Shown here piece by piece: positions 20,751 to 30,153 of a stretch of 64,000 bases of DNA (positions are counted from its first letter, which is position 1; every line of letters starts with the position of its first letter). The stretch lies in NCBI GenBank assembly GCA_036023115.1, contig JAYKKT010000076.1:1178001-1242000 (forward strand). Reading direction: 5' to 3'. The notes beneath the pieces are model-generated. The model was given only the letters and a program-made list of their open reading frames with translations, did no database searches and was not told the DNA's origin. This DNA comes from Brasenia schreberi (Eukaryota; Streptophyta; Magnoliopsida; Nymphaeales; Cabombaceae). The position numbers and the translations under genes were made by a program.

Positions 20751-20950
20751 CCAAACACTATTTGGATCTGGATATTGGATCTCGGATATTTTGAGATCTC
20801 TATCCGATCCAAACCCAATATTTTTATGGATACGGATCTGGATATTTTGATCCAGATCTGATCCAATCCAAACACTATTTGGATCCAATCCAAATCCAAA
20901 CACTATTTGGATCGACCCAAACACTATTTGGATTGGCCCAAATCCAAACA
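20751..20950. repeat. Array of CCAAACACTATTTGG hairpins in U3 of LTR B
   Basis: Perfect 15-base units with 5-bp arms (CCAAA/TTTGG) are at 20751-20765, 20868-20882, 20896-20910 and 20917-20931, with a degenerate one at 20944. The spacing of the last units is 20-28 bp. The set recurs in the right LTR (about 30905-31105). Repeated small inverted repeats in U3 suggest protein-binding sites or a folding-prone tract. Confidence 0.6.
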
Positions 20951-21339
20951 CTATTCATTACATGGATTTGGATCTGGATATATATGGTCCAGATCCAAAT
21001 CAAAATTTCTTCGGACAGTCCTTCTTGGCTTCTTGAGGCGAACGATCTGTGCGGGCACTGTCTTCATCAGCGCTCCGTCTGGTGCTGAGTTTTTCCCCAA
21101 CTTTGTCGTTCGGACTCCGTTTCGCCATTCTGGACTCCGTTGAGCTTTTCATCAAATGGGCTCTGCTTTCTTTTGTTTTTTTATCAGGGAGTGGCTTCTG
21201 AAGCTCTGGGCTTGAATCCTCTTCGGGCCTAGGGTCTTCTTTTGCCATCTGTACCTGTTTTCACATTTCAAAACAGGTCGTCGTTTTGGCTCAAACGAGC
21301 TTTTTGGTGTTTTGAGAGTTTTTGAAAAATAGAAGATTT

Positions 21340-21410
21340 GGGGTGTTTACAGATGCCCCTCTTTGGCATTATCCAAATGTATTTGGATAATGGCAAAGAA
21401 GAAACACCCC
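21340..21410 (-). other. Hairpin spanning 3' LTR edge and polypurine tract, element B
   Basis: Outer arms are GGGGTGTTT (21340-21348) and AAACACCCC (21402-21410). The inner repeat 21361-21398 is nearly perfect (17 of 18 pairs) around GT. It is the best-paired version in the window and belongs to a non-autonomous element, which favours a cis function. Confidence 0.65.
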
Positions 21411-22959
21411 GTTCTCTCAAATTTTCTCGAGAATACACCATTTATTTCGCAAAAACACTGTTTTCTTTTTCCAAAAGTGGGGATTTTCAACAAAAGGGGG
21501 CTTTTCCTAGCTATTTCCCTATATGTATGATCATGCACGAATGACTCTTTGAATGCATGCATGAGAAAAATTTTATTTTTATTTTTGAGCCCGAAGAGAG
21601 CCTTTTGAGGCTGGTTGCTCCGAGCAGGTTTTTACCCATGTCTTTTTGACATTCGTGGGTTTTTCGAAAATTTCTTTTTGAAAAGGAACTCCTTTTAACT
21701 TGTATCGAAAAGGACTTCCATTTTTCATACTTCCCTTCATTCGGGTTTCAATACCTGCTACTCAGTAGAGGTTTTTGGGTAGGAAAACTTGGAAAACATT
21801 TCAAAGTTCCATTTCCTACAAAACAGAGTCGAGTTCTCAAACAAAATGAAATCCAAATAAGCCGATTTTATTCGTACTTTAGGATTTTCGCAAATTTGAA
21901 TCTTTTTCCTCGGGGATAAGCCGTAGGGATATGGGAAAGAGATACCACGGTCCCTTCTGAAGCGTCCCGTGGTTTTAGGCAAAGAATCGGAAAATCGCTC
22001 TTTGGAGCTTTGGCTTTTTGTTTCTTTTTCATAGAGGGTCTCCCTTTGGGAGTATTTTTTTCATTAATCCCTCTTTTCTTTAAAGGAGAGCAGCTCTTTG
22101 GAGGAGTTTTTGTATTCCCTGTTTATGAAGGGAAGACCTCTTTGGGAGGAGTGTTTTTATATCTCCTTTTTCTTTTGAACGAGAAGACCTCTTTCGGAGG
22201 AGTTTTTGTATTCCCTGTTTATGAAGGGAAGACCACTTTCGGAGGAGTTTTTGTATTCTCGATTTTTTTCTTTCTTTTGAAAATAGCCAATTTTCCTTTT
22301 CGGAGAGAAAGTAGGATGGGGGAGGGCTTATCCCTTTGGTTACTCGATTCAAACGAGATCGTCCTATTTCTTAATAGCATCTGCTATTCGAAAATATTTC
22401 GATATTTTGAACAAGGCTTAATCTTGTAAGCCAGGGTTCTTTGAAATATAGCCAATTCATTTTTGGAAGACTCTACTTTTCGAAAAGTATAGATTCCTCC
22501 ATTCGGGGTTATACAATCTACTTCGATCCTTCTTTCAAGAAGTTTCAAAGGAGTTCGATTTTTTTCAAAATCCTTTTGAAAAAGAATTCAACATAAACCC
22601 TTTTGAATATTCGGGCATTTTCGGGGTTTTGCTAATTTCTACCCACAATATCAACAAATTTCTAACTTTTGTTGCTCTTTCGAAGACATGGGGACATTCC
22701 TACTCGAGTTTGCCATAATTTTGGGCTTTCTTCGGGGTGATATGATGCATGCTATGCACTCCATGTGATTTTAAAATGGAAATACATGTTTTTATGCAAC
22801 CATGAACACATGAAATGTATCTCACAAATCACGAAGGAGATGCATTCTCTTATCCATGGAAAGTGTCTAGGGGCTGTGTTTAAAATGCCCCTAGCTTGAT
22901 GGGAATTTCGCATGGCCATATGGTGAAGGGCCATGGCTTTTCAAAGGGATTTTGGATGG
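21352..22959 (-). other. 3' noncoding region of element B
   Basis: I see no gene. It keeps the ACCACGG...CCGTGGT hairpin at 21944-21973 and the TCTCCCTTTGGGAG block near 22037 in otherwise diverged sequence. It also holds a local tandem repeat at 22090-22262. The stretch from 22500 to 22960 is AT-rich with no feature I can name. Confidence 0.65.
22090..22262. repeat. Tandem repeat in element B interior, about four units
   Basis: Units contain CTCTTT(G/C)GGAGGAGTTTTTG, followed in most by TATTCCCTGTTTATGAAGGG. They begin near 22094, 22138, 22191 and 22235. It appears to be a local amplification of the TCTCCCTTTGGGAG block found once in the other elements. A frame across it on either strand gives repeated peptides with no known domain. 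Confidence 0.7.
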
Positions 22960-23160
22960 ACAATGGTATGTTCATGTCCATGCACTTCCATGGTTTTTCT
23001 AACATGATCATGATACTTTTTGCTCAAGGATGGGAAACATAACCAGCCCTAAGTGATCGTCATGGCCATCAGGTTTTAGTTTTGACATGGTCTCCATATT
23101 TCATCGTGAGATTCATGTTCTTTATCCTAACACAATCAAGGTTTTCATATAAACCAGAAG
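22960..23160 (-). pseudogene. Integrase relic in element B
   Basis: Weak but colinear similarity to A 9687-9860 (HHCC finger region) is visible. Words such as CTAACATGATC, GATCGTCATGGCCATCA and TTTTGACATGGTCTCCATATT keep the order of A's integrase, but there is no open frame. This shows that B descends from a pol-bearing ancestor. Confidence 0.55.
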
Positions 23161-23276
23161 TTGAAGAAAATCTTTCTTTTCAAAGCCATGAAAGGTTTTT
23201 GTGAAATGCTAACCCTTTTTCGAGATTCTCATTTCCTTTTTAAAATTTGCCTCGAAGGTGTTGGTTTTGATTTGTA

Positions 23277-23345
23277 TGGAGACATGCCTATGAAGGCTCG
23301 ATACTTAGGGGGTCGACTCTTATTGCCCCTTTGATTTTGCAAAAC
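23277..23345 (-). pseudogene. Reverse-transcriptase relic in element B
   Basis: It matches A near 11201-11270: GGCTCGATACTTAGGGGGTC corresponds to the GGCTCGACACTTAGAGGGGT of pol, followed by TATTGCCCCTTTG. It is only about 70 bp long and not translatable. The distance to the integrase relic is far shorter than in A, so large internal deletions have occurred. Confidence 0.5.
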
Positions 23346-23858
23346 CCTGAATTCGATTTCTAGAATGATGTCTAGACTCGATGCATATGAATGATTTCAA
23401 AGTGTAATGCATGATGCTTATGCACACACTATGGGTTAACTTATTTCTAAAAATCCCCAATTTTTCATAAGTTAAGGATTTTGCGAAGTTCAGGAAGCTT
23501 GGAGGTGTTTATTCCTCCTTGCTTTGGTGATTCTCGAGCTTTTCATTTTTGAAAAAGCTCTAGGCAAAAGGGTAGATAGGACCAGCTTTTTGCACACTTG
23601 GTTTCAGGGAGTATATACAATTTTCGAAAGCATTTTTATAATTTTTCGAAAATGGGCTTTGTACATGGCCAAAGGCTTTTGGAAATAAATTTCCTTTTGG
23701 AATTTTCATTTTTCCAAATGTTTTTGAGATTTTGAGAGTTTTCAACTTTTTTTGTCTTTTTCAAAAGTAGGGATCTTCCATTGAACCTTCAAAGAAAACA
23801 TTCATGAATCAGACTCTAATCAGATAGGTCTAAGACATGGGTTTCGGTTTTAGAGGTT

Positions 23859-24473
23859 CTACAAGGCACCCTTGACCCAGATGGTCTTAGGTGGCGGCTC
23901 TGGTGGTATGGGTGGGCTGTAGCCCAGTCCATATCGTTCCCTATTGGTTCTAGGTAGGACAGGCTCAAGCCTACCTTGGTTTCGGGTTCTCAGGCCCGCG
24001 TAGGGTTTATATCCCATATTCAGAATCATGTTCCAAGACTTTTTGCTTTTCGAAAAGTTTTGGTATAAATCATGGTCTTGGAACATGGAATCGTCCATGT
24101 TGGGGATATATACCCTTTTGGATATCGAGAGTTTGGATTCCGGGGTGATGGAAGACTTGGGCTTCCATACAAACCTGGTTTGGGAGACTTTGCCCTCAAG
24201 GAAAGCCAAGCTTGGTTCCTTGAGGAGTTTTGGACATAGCAGGGTTATGGAAAACTTATGGTTCCATACCCCATTTTGGGAAAAATTTACTTCAAGGGGA
24301 GCCATGCAAGGTCCCTTGAAGTTTTTGACTTGGTCCCTAGGTTCAACTCGTGGTGCCCCTAGGGATTGATTTTTTTGTTTTAAAGCCATAGCCTTGGCTC
24401 CAGGGCACAAGACTAGGCTCGAAGAAGTGGGTTTTTCTATGGTAGGGTTATGAGCTCCTAGATGTCGATGCAT
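23859..24473 (-). CDS. Element B ORF2: post-protease Gag-Pro linker module
   Basis: This is a frame of 204 codons starting ATG at 24473. The last third matches the segment that follows the protease in A, G and I: PNMDDSMFQDHDLYQNFSK, then NMGYKPY, then LGYSPPIPPEPPPKTIWVKGA. The first part (NPTIEKPTSSS...) is not recognised. The protease itself (VDGGGG, LGRPWIH) is missing. It overlaps ORF1 by 16 bp in the -1 frame. It may be made by frameshifting, reinitiation or splicing, or it may just be a remnant. Confidence 0.55.
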   Translation of the reverse strand: MHRHLGAHNPTIEKPTSSSLVLCPGAKAMALKQKNQSLGAPRVEPRDQVKNFKGPCMAPLEVNFSQNGVWNHKFSITLLCPKLLKEPSLAFLEGKVSQTRFVWKPKSSITPESKLSISKRVYIPNMDDSMFQDHDLYQNFSKSKKSWNMILNMGYKPYAGLRTRNQGRLEPVLPRTNRERYGLGYSPPIPPEPPPKTIWVKGAL

Positions 24474-25264
24474 GCATTAGGGGTCTCCATGTCTACCATT
24501 TTCGGAACTTCTTTTTGTTTTTGAAATTCCTTTGAATGGTGCACGACAGTTGGCGCACCTTGAAAATCCTCAAGTTTTGGCACAGTTTGTGGGTTTGTGT
24601 GTGCAAAGGGGTTATCCAATGCATCTGATGACCCTACATGAAGAAGAGAGTCTTGAGAAGGATGGGTTTCAGGCATACCTCTTTGTGGCTTGTCTACCTT
24701 TTCAGGGTGAGAGCAAGCCGATTTCCCGGGTAACTCTGTTTTGAGCCCCCGGGGTTTAACGAGGCGTTTCCTTTCGAAACCTTCCTGTTTTTCACTCTCG
24801 TTCCTTTGTAGGGTGTGGACTTCATGTCCCACTGTATGTGTGTGCCTAGACTTAGGACTTTTACTTGAAGTTTTCAAAATTTCAAAATTTTGTTTTTCAA
24901 TTTTTTGTTCTTTTTCCAAATTTTCAAGATTTTTTTGGTTTTTTGAAATAGAAAAATCTTTTTTTGGTTTTTCTATGGATTTTGAAAAGCTTGAAGTTGT
25001 AGGAGTGGACGACTTATCCCTTTGCCGGGATTTGTCTCTAATCTCCAATCCTTCGTTGAGTTTGAGATCGGTTTTCAATTCACGATCTGTATGTGTCCTC
25101 GAAGAGCTGCTATGTGTTCGATGGGCTTTAAGCTCCTTGCTTAAAGCATCCATCTTTTGAAATATTTTTTCAATCTCATCGAGCTCTCTTTGGGCTTTAT
25201 CTGATTTGAAAACCTCTTTTAGTTTACTCAACGAAGTTTTTTGTAGCTTTCTATCCATTTTCAT
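24458..25264 (-). CDS. Element B ORF1: Gag N-terminal-like protein
   Basis: A frame of 268 codons from ATG 25264 (MKMDRKLQKTSL). The N-terminal third is charged and coiled-coil-like (ELDEIEKIFQKMDALSKELK), in the place of the similar LDEIEDLRREFE(S/A)KIDALS of A and I Gag. The rest is Lys/Glu/Ser-rich (FSISKNQKNLENLEKEQK). There is no capsid-type Gag domain (YWFPLSL...) and no zinc knuckle. It lies about 95 bp downstream of the PBS, where gag begins in A and I. Its open state in a pol-less element suggests either a real product or a recent loss. Confidence 0.55.
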   Translation of the reverse strand: MKMDRKLQKTSLSKLKEVFKSDKAQRELDEIEKIFQKMDALSKELKAHRTHSSSSRTHTDRELKTDLKLNEGLEIRDKSRQRDKSSTPTTSSFSKSIEKPKKDFSISKNQKNLENLEKEQKIEKQNFEILKTSSKSPKSRHTHTVGHEVHTLQRNESEKQEGFERKRLVKPRGLKTELPGKSACSHPEKVDKPQRGMPETHPSQDSLLHVGSSDALDNPFAHTNPQTVPKLEDFQGAPTVVHHSKEFQKQKEVPKMVDMETPNACIDI

Positions 25265-25358
25265 GCAATTTTCCTAAGTATGCACGATTTTTGAAAAACA
25301 CTCTTTTTTTCGAAAATTTGAGTATAACTCGTTTGTTTGAAGTCTGCTTAAGTCCCGG

Positions 25359-25376
25359 GTCCCACCGGGCGTGCCA
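25359..25376 (-). other. Primer-binding site of element B
   Basis: The same 18 bases as in A and I, starting four bases after the 5' LTR end (25381). This means B uses the same primer tRNA as its autonomous relatives. Confidence 0.8.
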
Positions 25377-25380
25377 AATC

Positions 25381-26972
25381 TGTAGACACTGAAAATTTTC
25401 ACTTACGGGTTCTTAGGCCTGAAGTGAACCTTTTCGCAATCTACTTCGCTTTATGGGCGTGCCAGCTAGTTTACTTTAACTAGCAAAGTATGTTTTGAAA
25501 ACAATCTGACTTTTGAAAGGCGATTGTAGGCAAGCGGGATTTTTACGTCGCAGACCTTCTTGCACCGATGCGCAAGGGTCAGTCTGTACGCTTAGAGACT
25601 TCGTTTTGAAACAAGTTTAACTCCAAATATATTTTGAATGAAGAAGTGTTTTAAAACCATTTGAAAACCATGCATTTGGGCGATTTTGACTTTGTAAGGG
25701 TTGGACGACCCTAAGTCTTTCAAATTTTAATCTACTTAGGCACGATGGGCGTGCATCGAAATAGCCTAAGTCTTGCATGATTTGATTCGGGTTTGTACGA
25801 TTTTCAGATTTTAGATCACGTGGATTTGCACGTGCCTAAGTCTTTCTTTTTATCCCTTTATGGGCCACCTAGGTGTGTGTTATGAACACTCCACTACATG
25901 GGGCGAATTTGAGCGGGAGTACGGGGCTTGCTTCGATGCAATATGCGTCCTACCTCGTGGTATGGCGTAGATGCAATGCAAACTCACGCTACTCCAAAGG
26001 GAAAACCCGAAATTAAAAGACAATGCCGAAGGGAAATTGCCGAAGGGAAATAACCGAAGGGAAATGACTTGTAAAATAAATAGCCGAAGGGAAATGACTT
26101 GTAAAGTAAATAGCGGAAGGGGAAATATGGCTATATCTTAAGAGCGGAAAGGCTCAATTGTGTAAGTGTGTGTCGTGTATATATTGAAAGACAACGCACA
26201 CGACTTGAACCTTAAAACCCGAATCTTAAAGACGTAGCCGAAAGAAATACTTTATATAGAGTATATGTAGGGGCCCTTACTTGGGTCTTGTAAATAAGAG
26301 CGAAGGCTCAATGTGTGTGCGTGCTTGAATTGAAAGACTTACACACACGACATGAAATGAAACCCAAATATAAATTGCAGTATGCCTTGACTAAGGTCTT
26401 GGGATTAAGAGCGAAAGCTCAATGTGTGTGAGTGTAGAATTGAAGTACTACGCACACGACATAAATGAAACCCAAATATAACTGCAATAAGGCCTTTACT
26501 AAGGTCTTGGGAGTAAGAGCGAAGGCTCAATGTGTGTGCGTGTGGAAAATGGAAAGACAACACACACGACTTAATTAAAAACCCCCTTGACTTAAAATAT
26601 ATAAATATAACTATATATTAAGGGCTTGTTAGGCCCGTGTGTGTGCAAAAAGTGTACGACTAAGAGCGGAAAGGCTCAAGTGCACGTGTGTGTGGGTGTG
26701 TCAAACCACGTTATTACAATCGGGGGGAGACGAAGCTCCTTTACTACAACCCCGTATCAAAATTTAATTGAATATAAAGCAAGTTAATGTAATAGACCAA
26801 GTTTAGACACTTACAAATAGCCGGTCCATGTTCAACTTGCTTACACGTTGGCTCACGGTTCACCTTGGGCAGCCAAGAGGGGGTTATCCTAGGGAGCTTT
26901 GAGGGAGGTTCTATGGGGCACGGTTAGGGTCTTAGGGGAACTAAGGTTCGGCCAAGACGGGGGCTGTGTAGG
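25381..26972 (-). repeat. Element B 5' LTR, first part
   Basis: It starts TGTAGACACTG next to the PBS and runs colinearly with 3798-4295 and 18905-19990. It contains the uninterrupted target of A (CCTAGGTGTGTGTTATG) at about 25868-25884. It is broken at 26972 by solo LTR S1 after GTAGG. Confidence 0.92.
25551..25586 (-). other. 36-nt conserved stem-loop block, LTR B right
   Basis: Consensus form (GATGCGCAAGG), whereas B's left copy has GATGCACAAGG. It lies 170 bp from the PBS-side LTR end. Confidence 0.6.
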
Positions 26973-28204
26973 TGTAAACACCCCGAAATCCCACGAATTT
27001 CTCAAAATCCATCTGGTTTTATACAAGCAGCCCCAAAGGGCCATTTTTGAGTTTGGAAACCCAGGAGCCTTCCAAACAACCCTGTATATATGTTTTAAAC
27101 TTTATCTTTCAAAAACATATAATATAGCTTTTGAAAACCCTTTTAAAACATGTTTTGAAACCCCAAAGTGGCTTGGCCCGATCAAGACAGGACCAGGAGA
27201 GCCAAGAAGAGCCCGGAACCGGAGCACATGTCAAGCCCGGCACAGCAACTCTTGTATCTGATTCACACCCCAGGATCTCGAACGTCCAAGACCCCGTTCT
27301 TACCAAAATAGCATTTGAAGTCATCTCCGGAAGGCAGAAACGGAGGCGGACGACTATGTTGGCGAAGACCCAACGCAGACGGAGTACTGATGCTGTCAGG
27401 CCCCGCACAAATCGTCCGTCTCGAACCCAGCTTGAAGGAGTCAGAGTTCAGTTTGGATTGGATCTGGACCATATATATCCAGATTCCAATCCAAACCCAT
27501 ATGGGGACTTGGATTTGGATTTGGGTCCAGAGATCCAATCCAATATCCATATCCATGGCCCACATCACCTTCTCATAAATGGAGGTGGGGCCCACTTGAG
27601 ATTCACGTGGGATATTGGGCATGAGAGAGAGTGGGGTGAAAAATATCAAGAGTGTTGTATTAAGCTTGACTTGTGTGTCAAGTTTGGGTTAATCATGTGG
27701 GTTAGCCTAATTGAGTGGGTTTAAGCTTGTAATTAGCTAAAACCTAACCTAGGGCTGCACCAACATGGGGTGATCAAGGTCTATGGGCCATGCTAAGGGA
27801 GCTCCTTCACCTAAACCTAGCCCAAAATGCCTAAACCTAACCCAAACCCCTAATCCACCCCTAATCTGAGCCTAATCACCTAACCCAATTCCCTAATCCC
27901 GTCCTAATCCCAACCTAATCACCTAACCCACTTCCCTCATCCTTCCCTAAACCTAGATTAATTTCCCTAATCCTAGCCTAAACCTAGCCTAATCACCTAA
28001 CCTAGCTCACTAAACCTCACCCTAAAACCCAACCACCTAACCTAGCCCTAAACCCCTAAACCACCCTTAGCCCACGATTTACCCAAACCCCTAGTTTTAA
28101 AATATCTGGCCCAACCTTTTCCAGCCCACCTTATCTACATACCACCCTACCTAAACCACCTAACCACTACCCACAGCCCAGCCCTAACCGACCTACCCAT
28201 CCCC

Positions 28205-28212
28205 TATTTAAA
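28205..28212 (+). promoter_or_regulatory. Candidate TATA box of solo LTR S1
   Basis: CCCCTATTTAAACCC lies about 1.23 kb from the LTR start, the same place as in A. It is intact enough that the solo LTR could still drive transcription antisense to B. Confidence 0.5.
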
Positions 28213-29936
28213 CCCCCCTCCTTGTGGGCGGGTTCTCCAAGTGGGAACCACCCTTCCACCCAGCCGGGCCCTCTCATTCTCCCATCTCTCACCCAGCCGG
28301 GACGACTCCCCACCTTGGCCTGCTCCAGCTGCTCCACCAGCCGCCACCTGCTCCGCCACCTTCCCTCTTCCATCCACTATCACCACCCCTCAGCCGGACG
28401 CCATCATCTTCACCCAACCGAACCAGCCGACAGCCACCTACCCGCCACCTTCCCACTTCATTCGCCACCTCTCCCCATTCGGTAAGTGCCCCGAACTCCC
28501 TCAAAGCCCCTCTCTTCCACCTCTCCACTCTTAGCCACCCATCCTACCTTCATCTCAGCCCTTTTGCCGCCACCACCTAAACCTAGCCGAACCTAGTATA
28601 ACCCAAGTTGTTGGCCACTACTTAGCCACCATCTCCCATTCGGCCACCCCCCCTAGGTGTCCTATTCGGCCTTCCCACTAGCTCACCTTTTAGGTCCAGT
28701 TTCCCTAAGTACCCAACTCCCCTAGTGATCCTAATACCCACTCATTCAGCCATTTAAACCCCTTACCTTGAGGCGCCATCTACTTGCCACCGGCCACCTC
28801 CGAGCCGCCTATCCCGCGCCCCACTTGCAGCCGGCCAGCACCCTTGATCACCTACCTTCGCGGAGCTCCCGTTTGCAGCCCAAGGCCAAGCCCACGCTCA
28901 AGCAAGACCTCTACGGACCAGCTACTCGTAAGTGTCTAAACTCGGTCTTTAGTCGTACACTTGCTTGAAATTCAATTTGATACGGGGTTGTAATAACAGA
29001 GCATAGTCTCCCCCCACTTGTAATAACGTGACTTGGCACAACCACACACGTGCACTCTCTTAGTCGTGCACAATTTTGAACACACACGGGCCTAACCAGC
29101 CCCTAATATATAAGTGTATATATACTTTCATTTTCGAAGGGTTTTGTTTAAGTTGGGTGCGTTGTCTTTCAATTCAAGCACTCTCACACACATTGAGCTT
29201 TCGCTCTTATTTGAAAGACCCAAGTAAGGGCCGACCTATACTATTTGGGTTTCATTTCTTGTCGTGTGAGTAAGTCTTTCAATTCAAGCACTCTCACACA
29301 CATTGAGCTTTCGCTCTTATTTGAAAGACCCAAGTAAGGGCCGACCTATACTATTTGGGTTTCATTTCATGTCGTGTGGGTAGTCTTTTAATTCAAGCAC
29401 CCTCACACACATTGAGCCTTCGCTCTTATTCCCAAGACCTTAGTCAAGGCCATACTGCAATTTATATTTGGGTTTAAATTCATGTCGTGTGTGTAAGTCT
29501 TTCAATTCAAGCACGCACCCTCATTGAGCCTTCGCTCTTATTTGCAAGACCCGAGTAAGGGCTCATATACATAAGATATATACTTATTTCCCTTCGGTTA
29601 TTTCCCTTCGGTTATTTCCCTTCTGTTATTTCCCTTCAGTATTGTCTTTACATTTCGGGTTTTCCCTTTGGAGTAGCGTGAGTTTGCATTGCATCTACGC
29701 CATACCACGAGGTAGGACGCATATTGCATCGAAGCAAACCCCGCTCGAATTCGCCCATGTAGTGGAGTGTTCATAACACACAAACTAGGCGACCCAAAAA
29801 GGGATAAAAGAAAAGACTTAGGCACGTGCAAATCCACGTGATCTAAAACATGCAATCGCATCTTAAAGACCCGAAATAGATACCTCGAACCGTTTCGTAG
29901 ACTTTCTCCCCAAAACTCGATTTTTGCAAAAGCGTA

Positions 29937-29972
29937 CAGACTGACCCTTGCGCATCGGTGCAAGAAGGTCTG
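29937..29972 (+). other. 36-nt conserved stem-loop block, solo LTR S1
   Basis: It reads in RNA sense on the plus strand here: CAGACTGACC, then CTTGCGCATCGGTGCAAG, then AAGGTCTG. It is identical to the A consensus. Confidence 0.6.
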
Positions 29973-30153
29973 CGACAACAAGAGCTTACTTGCTCACAGT
30001 CGCCACGCTTAGAAGTCAGTGTTAAATATATCTTCGCTAGCTTAAGTAAGCTAGCTGGCACGCCCTATTTGTATACATAGGCCTTAGACGCACGATAAGA
30101 TCCACTCCAAGCCCCGAAAGAGGTGAAGAGGCGGGGATTTTCGCGCGTCTACA

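Larger units (their letters stand above)
18905..21351 (-). repeat. Element B 3' LTR, second part
   Basis: It resumes after A with TGTGTGTTATGAAC, one copy of A's TSD included, and ends TGTTTACA at 21351 before the polypurine tract. Its outer parts match A-type LTRs, but the middle (about 19900-20960) differs: a GC-rich tract and a set of CCAAACACTATTTGG hairpins replace A's C-rich leader and palindrome region. The frames here rich in Arg/Ala/Gly or Ile-Gln repeats are compositional. Confidence 0.9.
26973..30153 (+). mobile_element. Solo LTR S1, inserted antisense in LTR B
   Basis: It starts TGTAAACACCCCG at 26973 and ends GCGCGTCTACA at 30153 (3181 bp), with the perfect duplication GTAGG at 26968-26972 and 30154-30158. 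There is no interior, so it is a solo LTR produced by LTR-LTR recombination of an inserted element. It is of the A/I type: TATTTAAA at 28205-28212, donor-like GGTAAGT at 28481-28487 and GTAAGT at 28928-28933, the tandem array about 29165-29560, and the 36-nt block at 29937-29972. The Pro/Ser-rich frame at about 28220-28580 is its C-rich leader. Confidence 0.93.

Noticed and set aside
20682..20951. Frames with Ile-Gln, Asp-Leu-Asp or Trp-Ile repeats in LTRs (also 7013-7328, 18300-18615, 30836-31105, 53216-53707)
   Set aside because: They come from GGATCC/AAATCC short repeats and palindromes in U3; there is no gene-like composition or domain.
28768..28968. A 66-codon frame in S1 ending before GTAAGT, considered as a captured host exon
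   Set aside because: The same sequence is present in A, D, F2 and I LTRs and has no recognisable domain. It is better explained as leader sequence next to a donor-like site.
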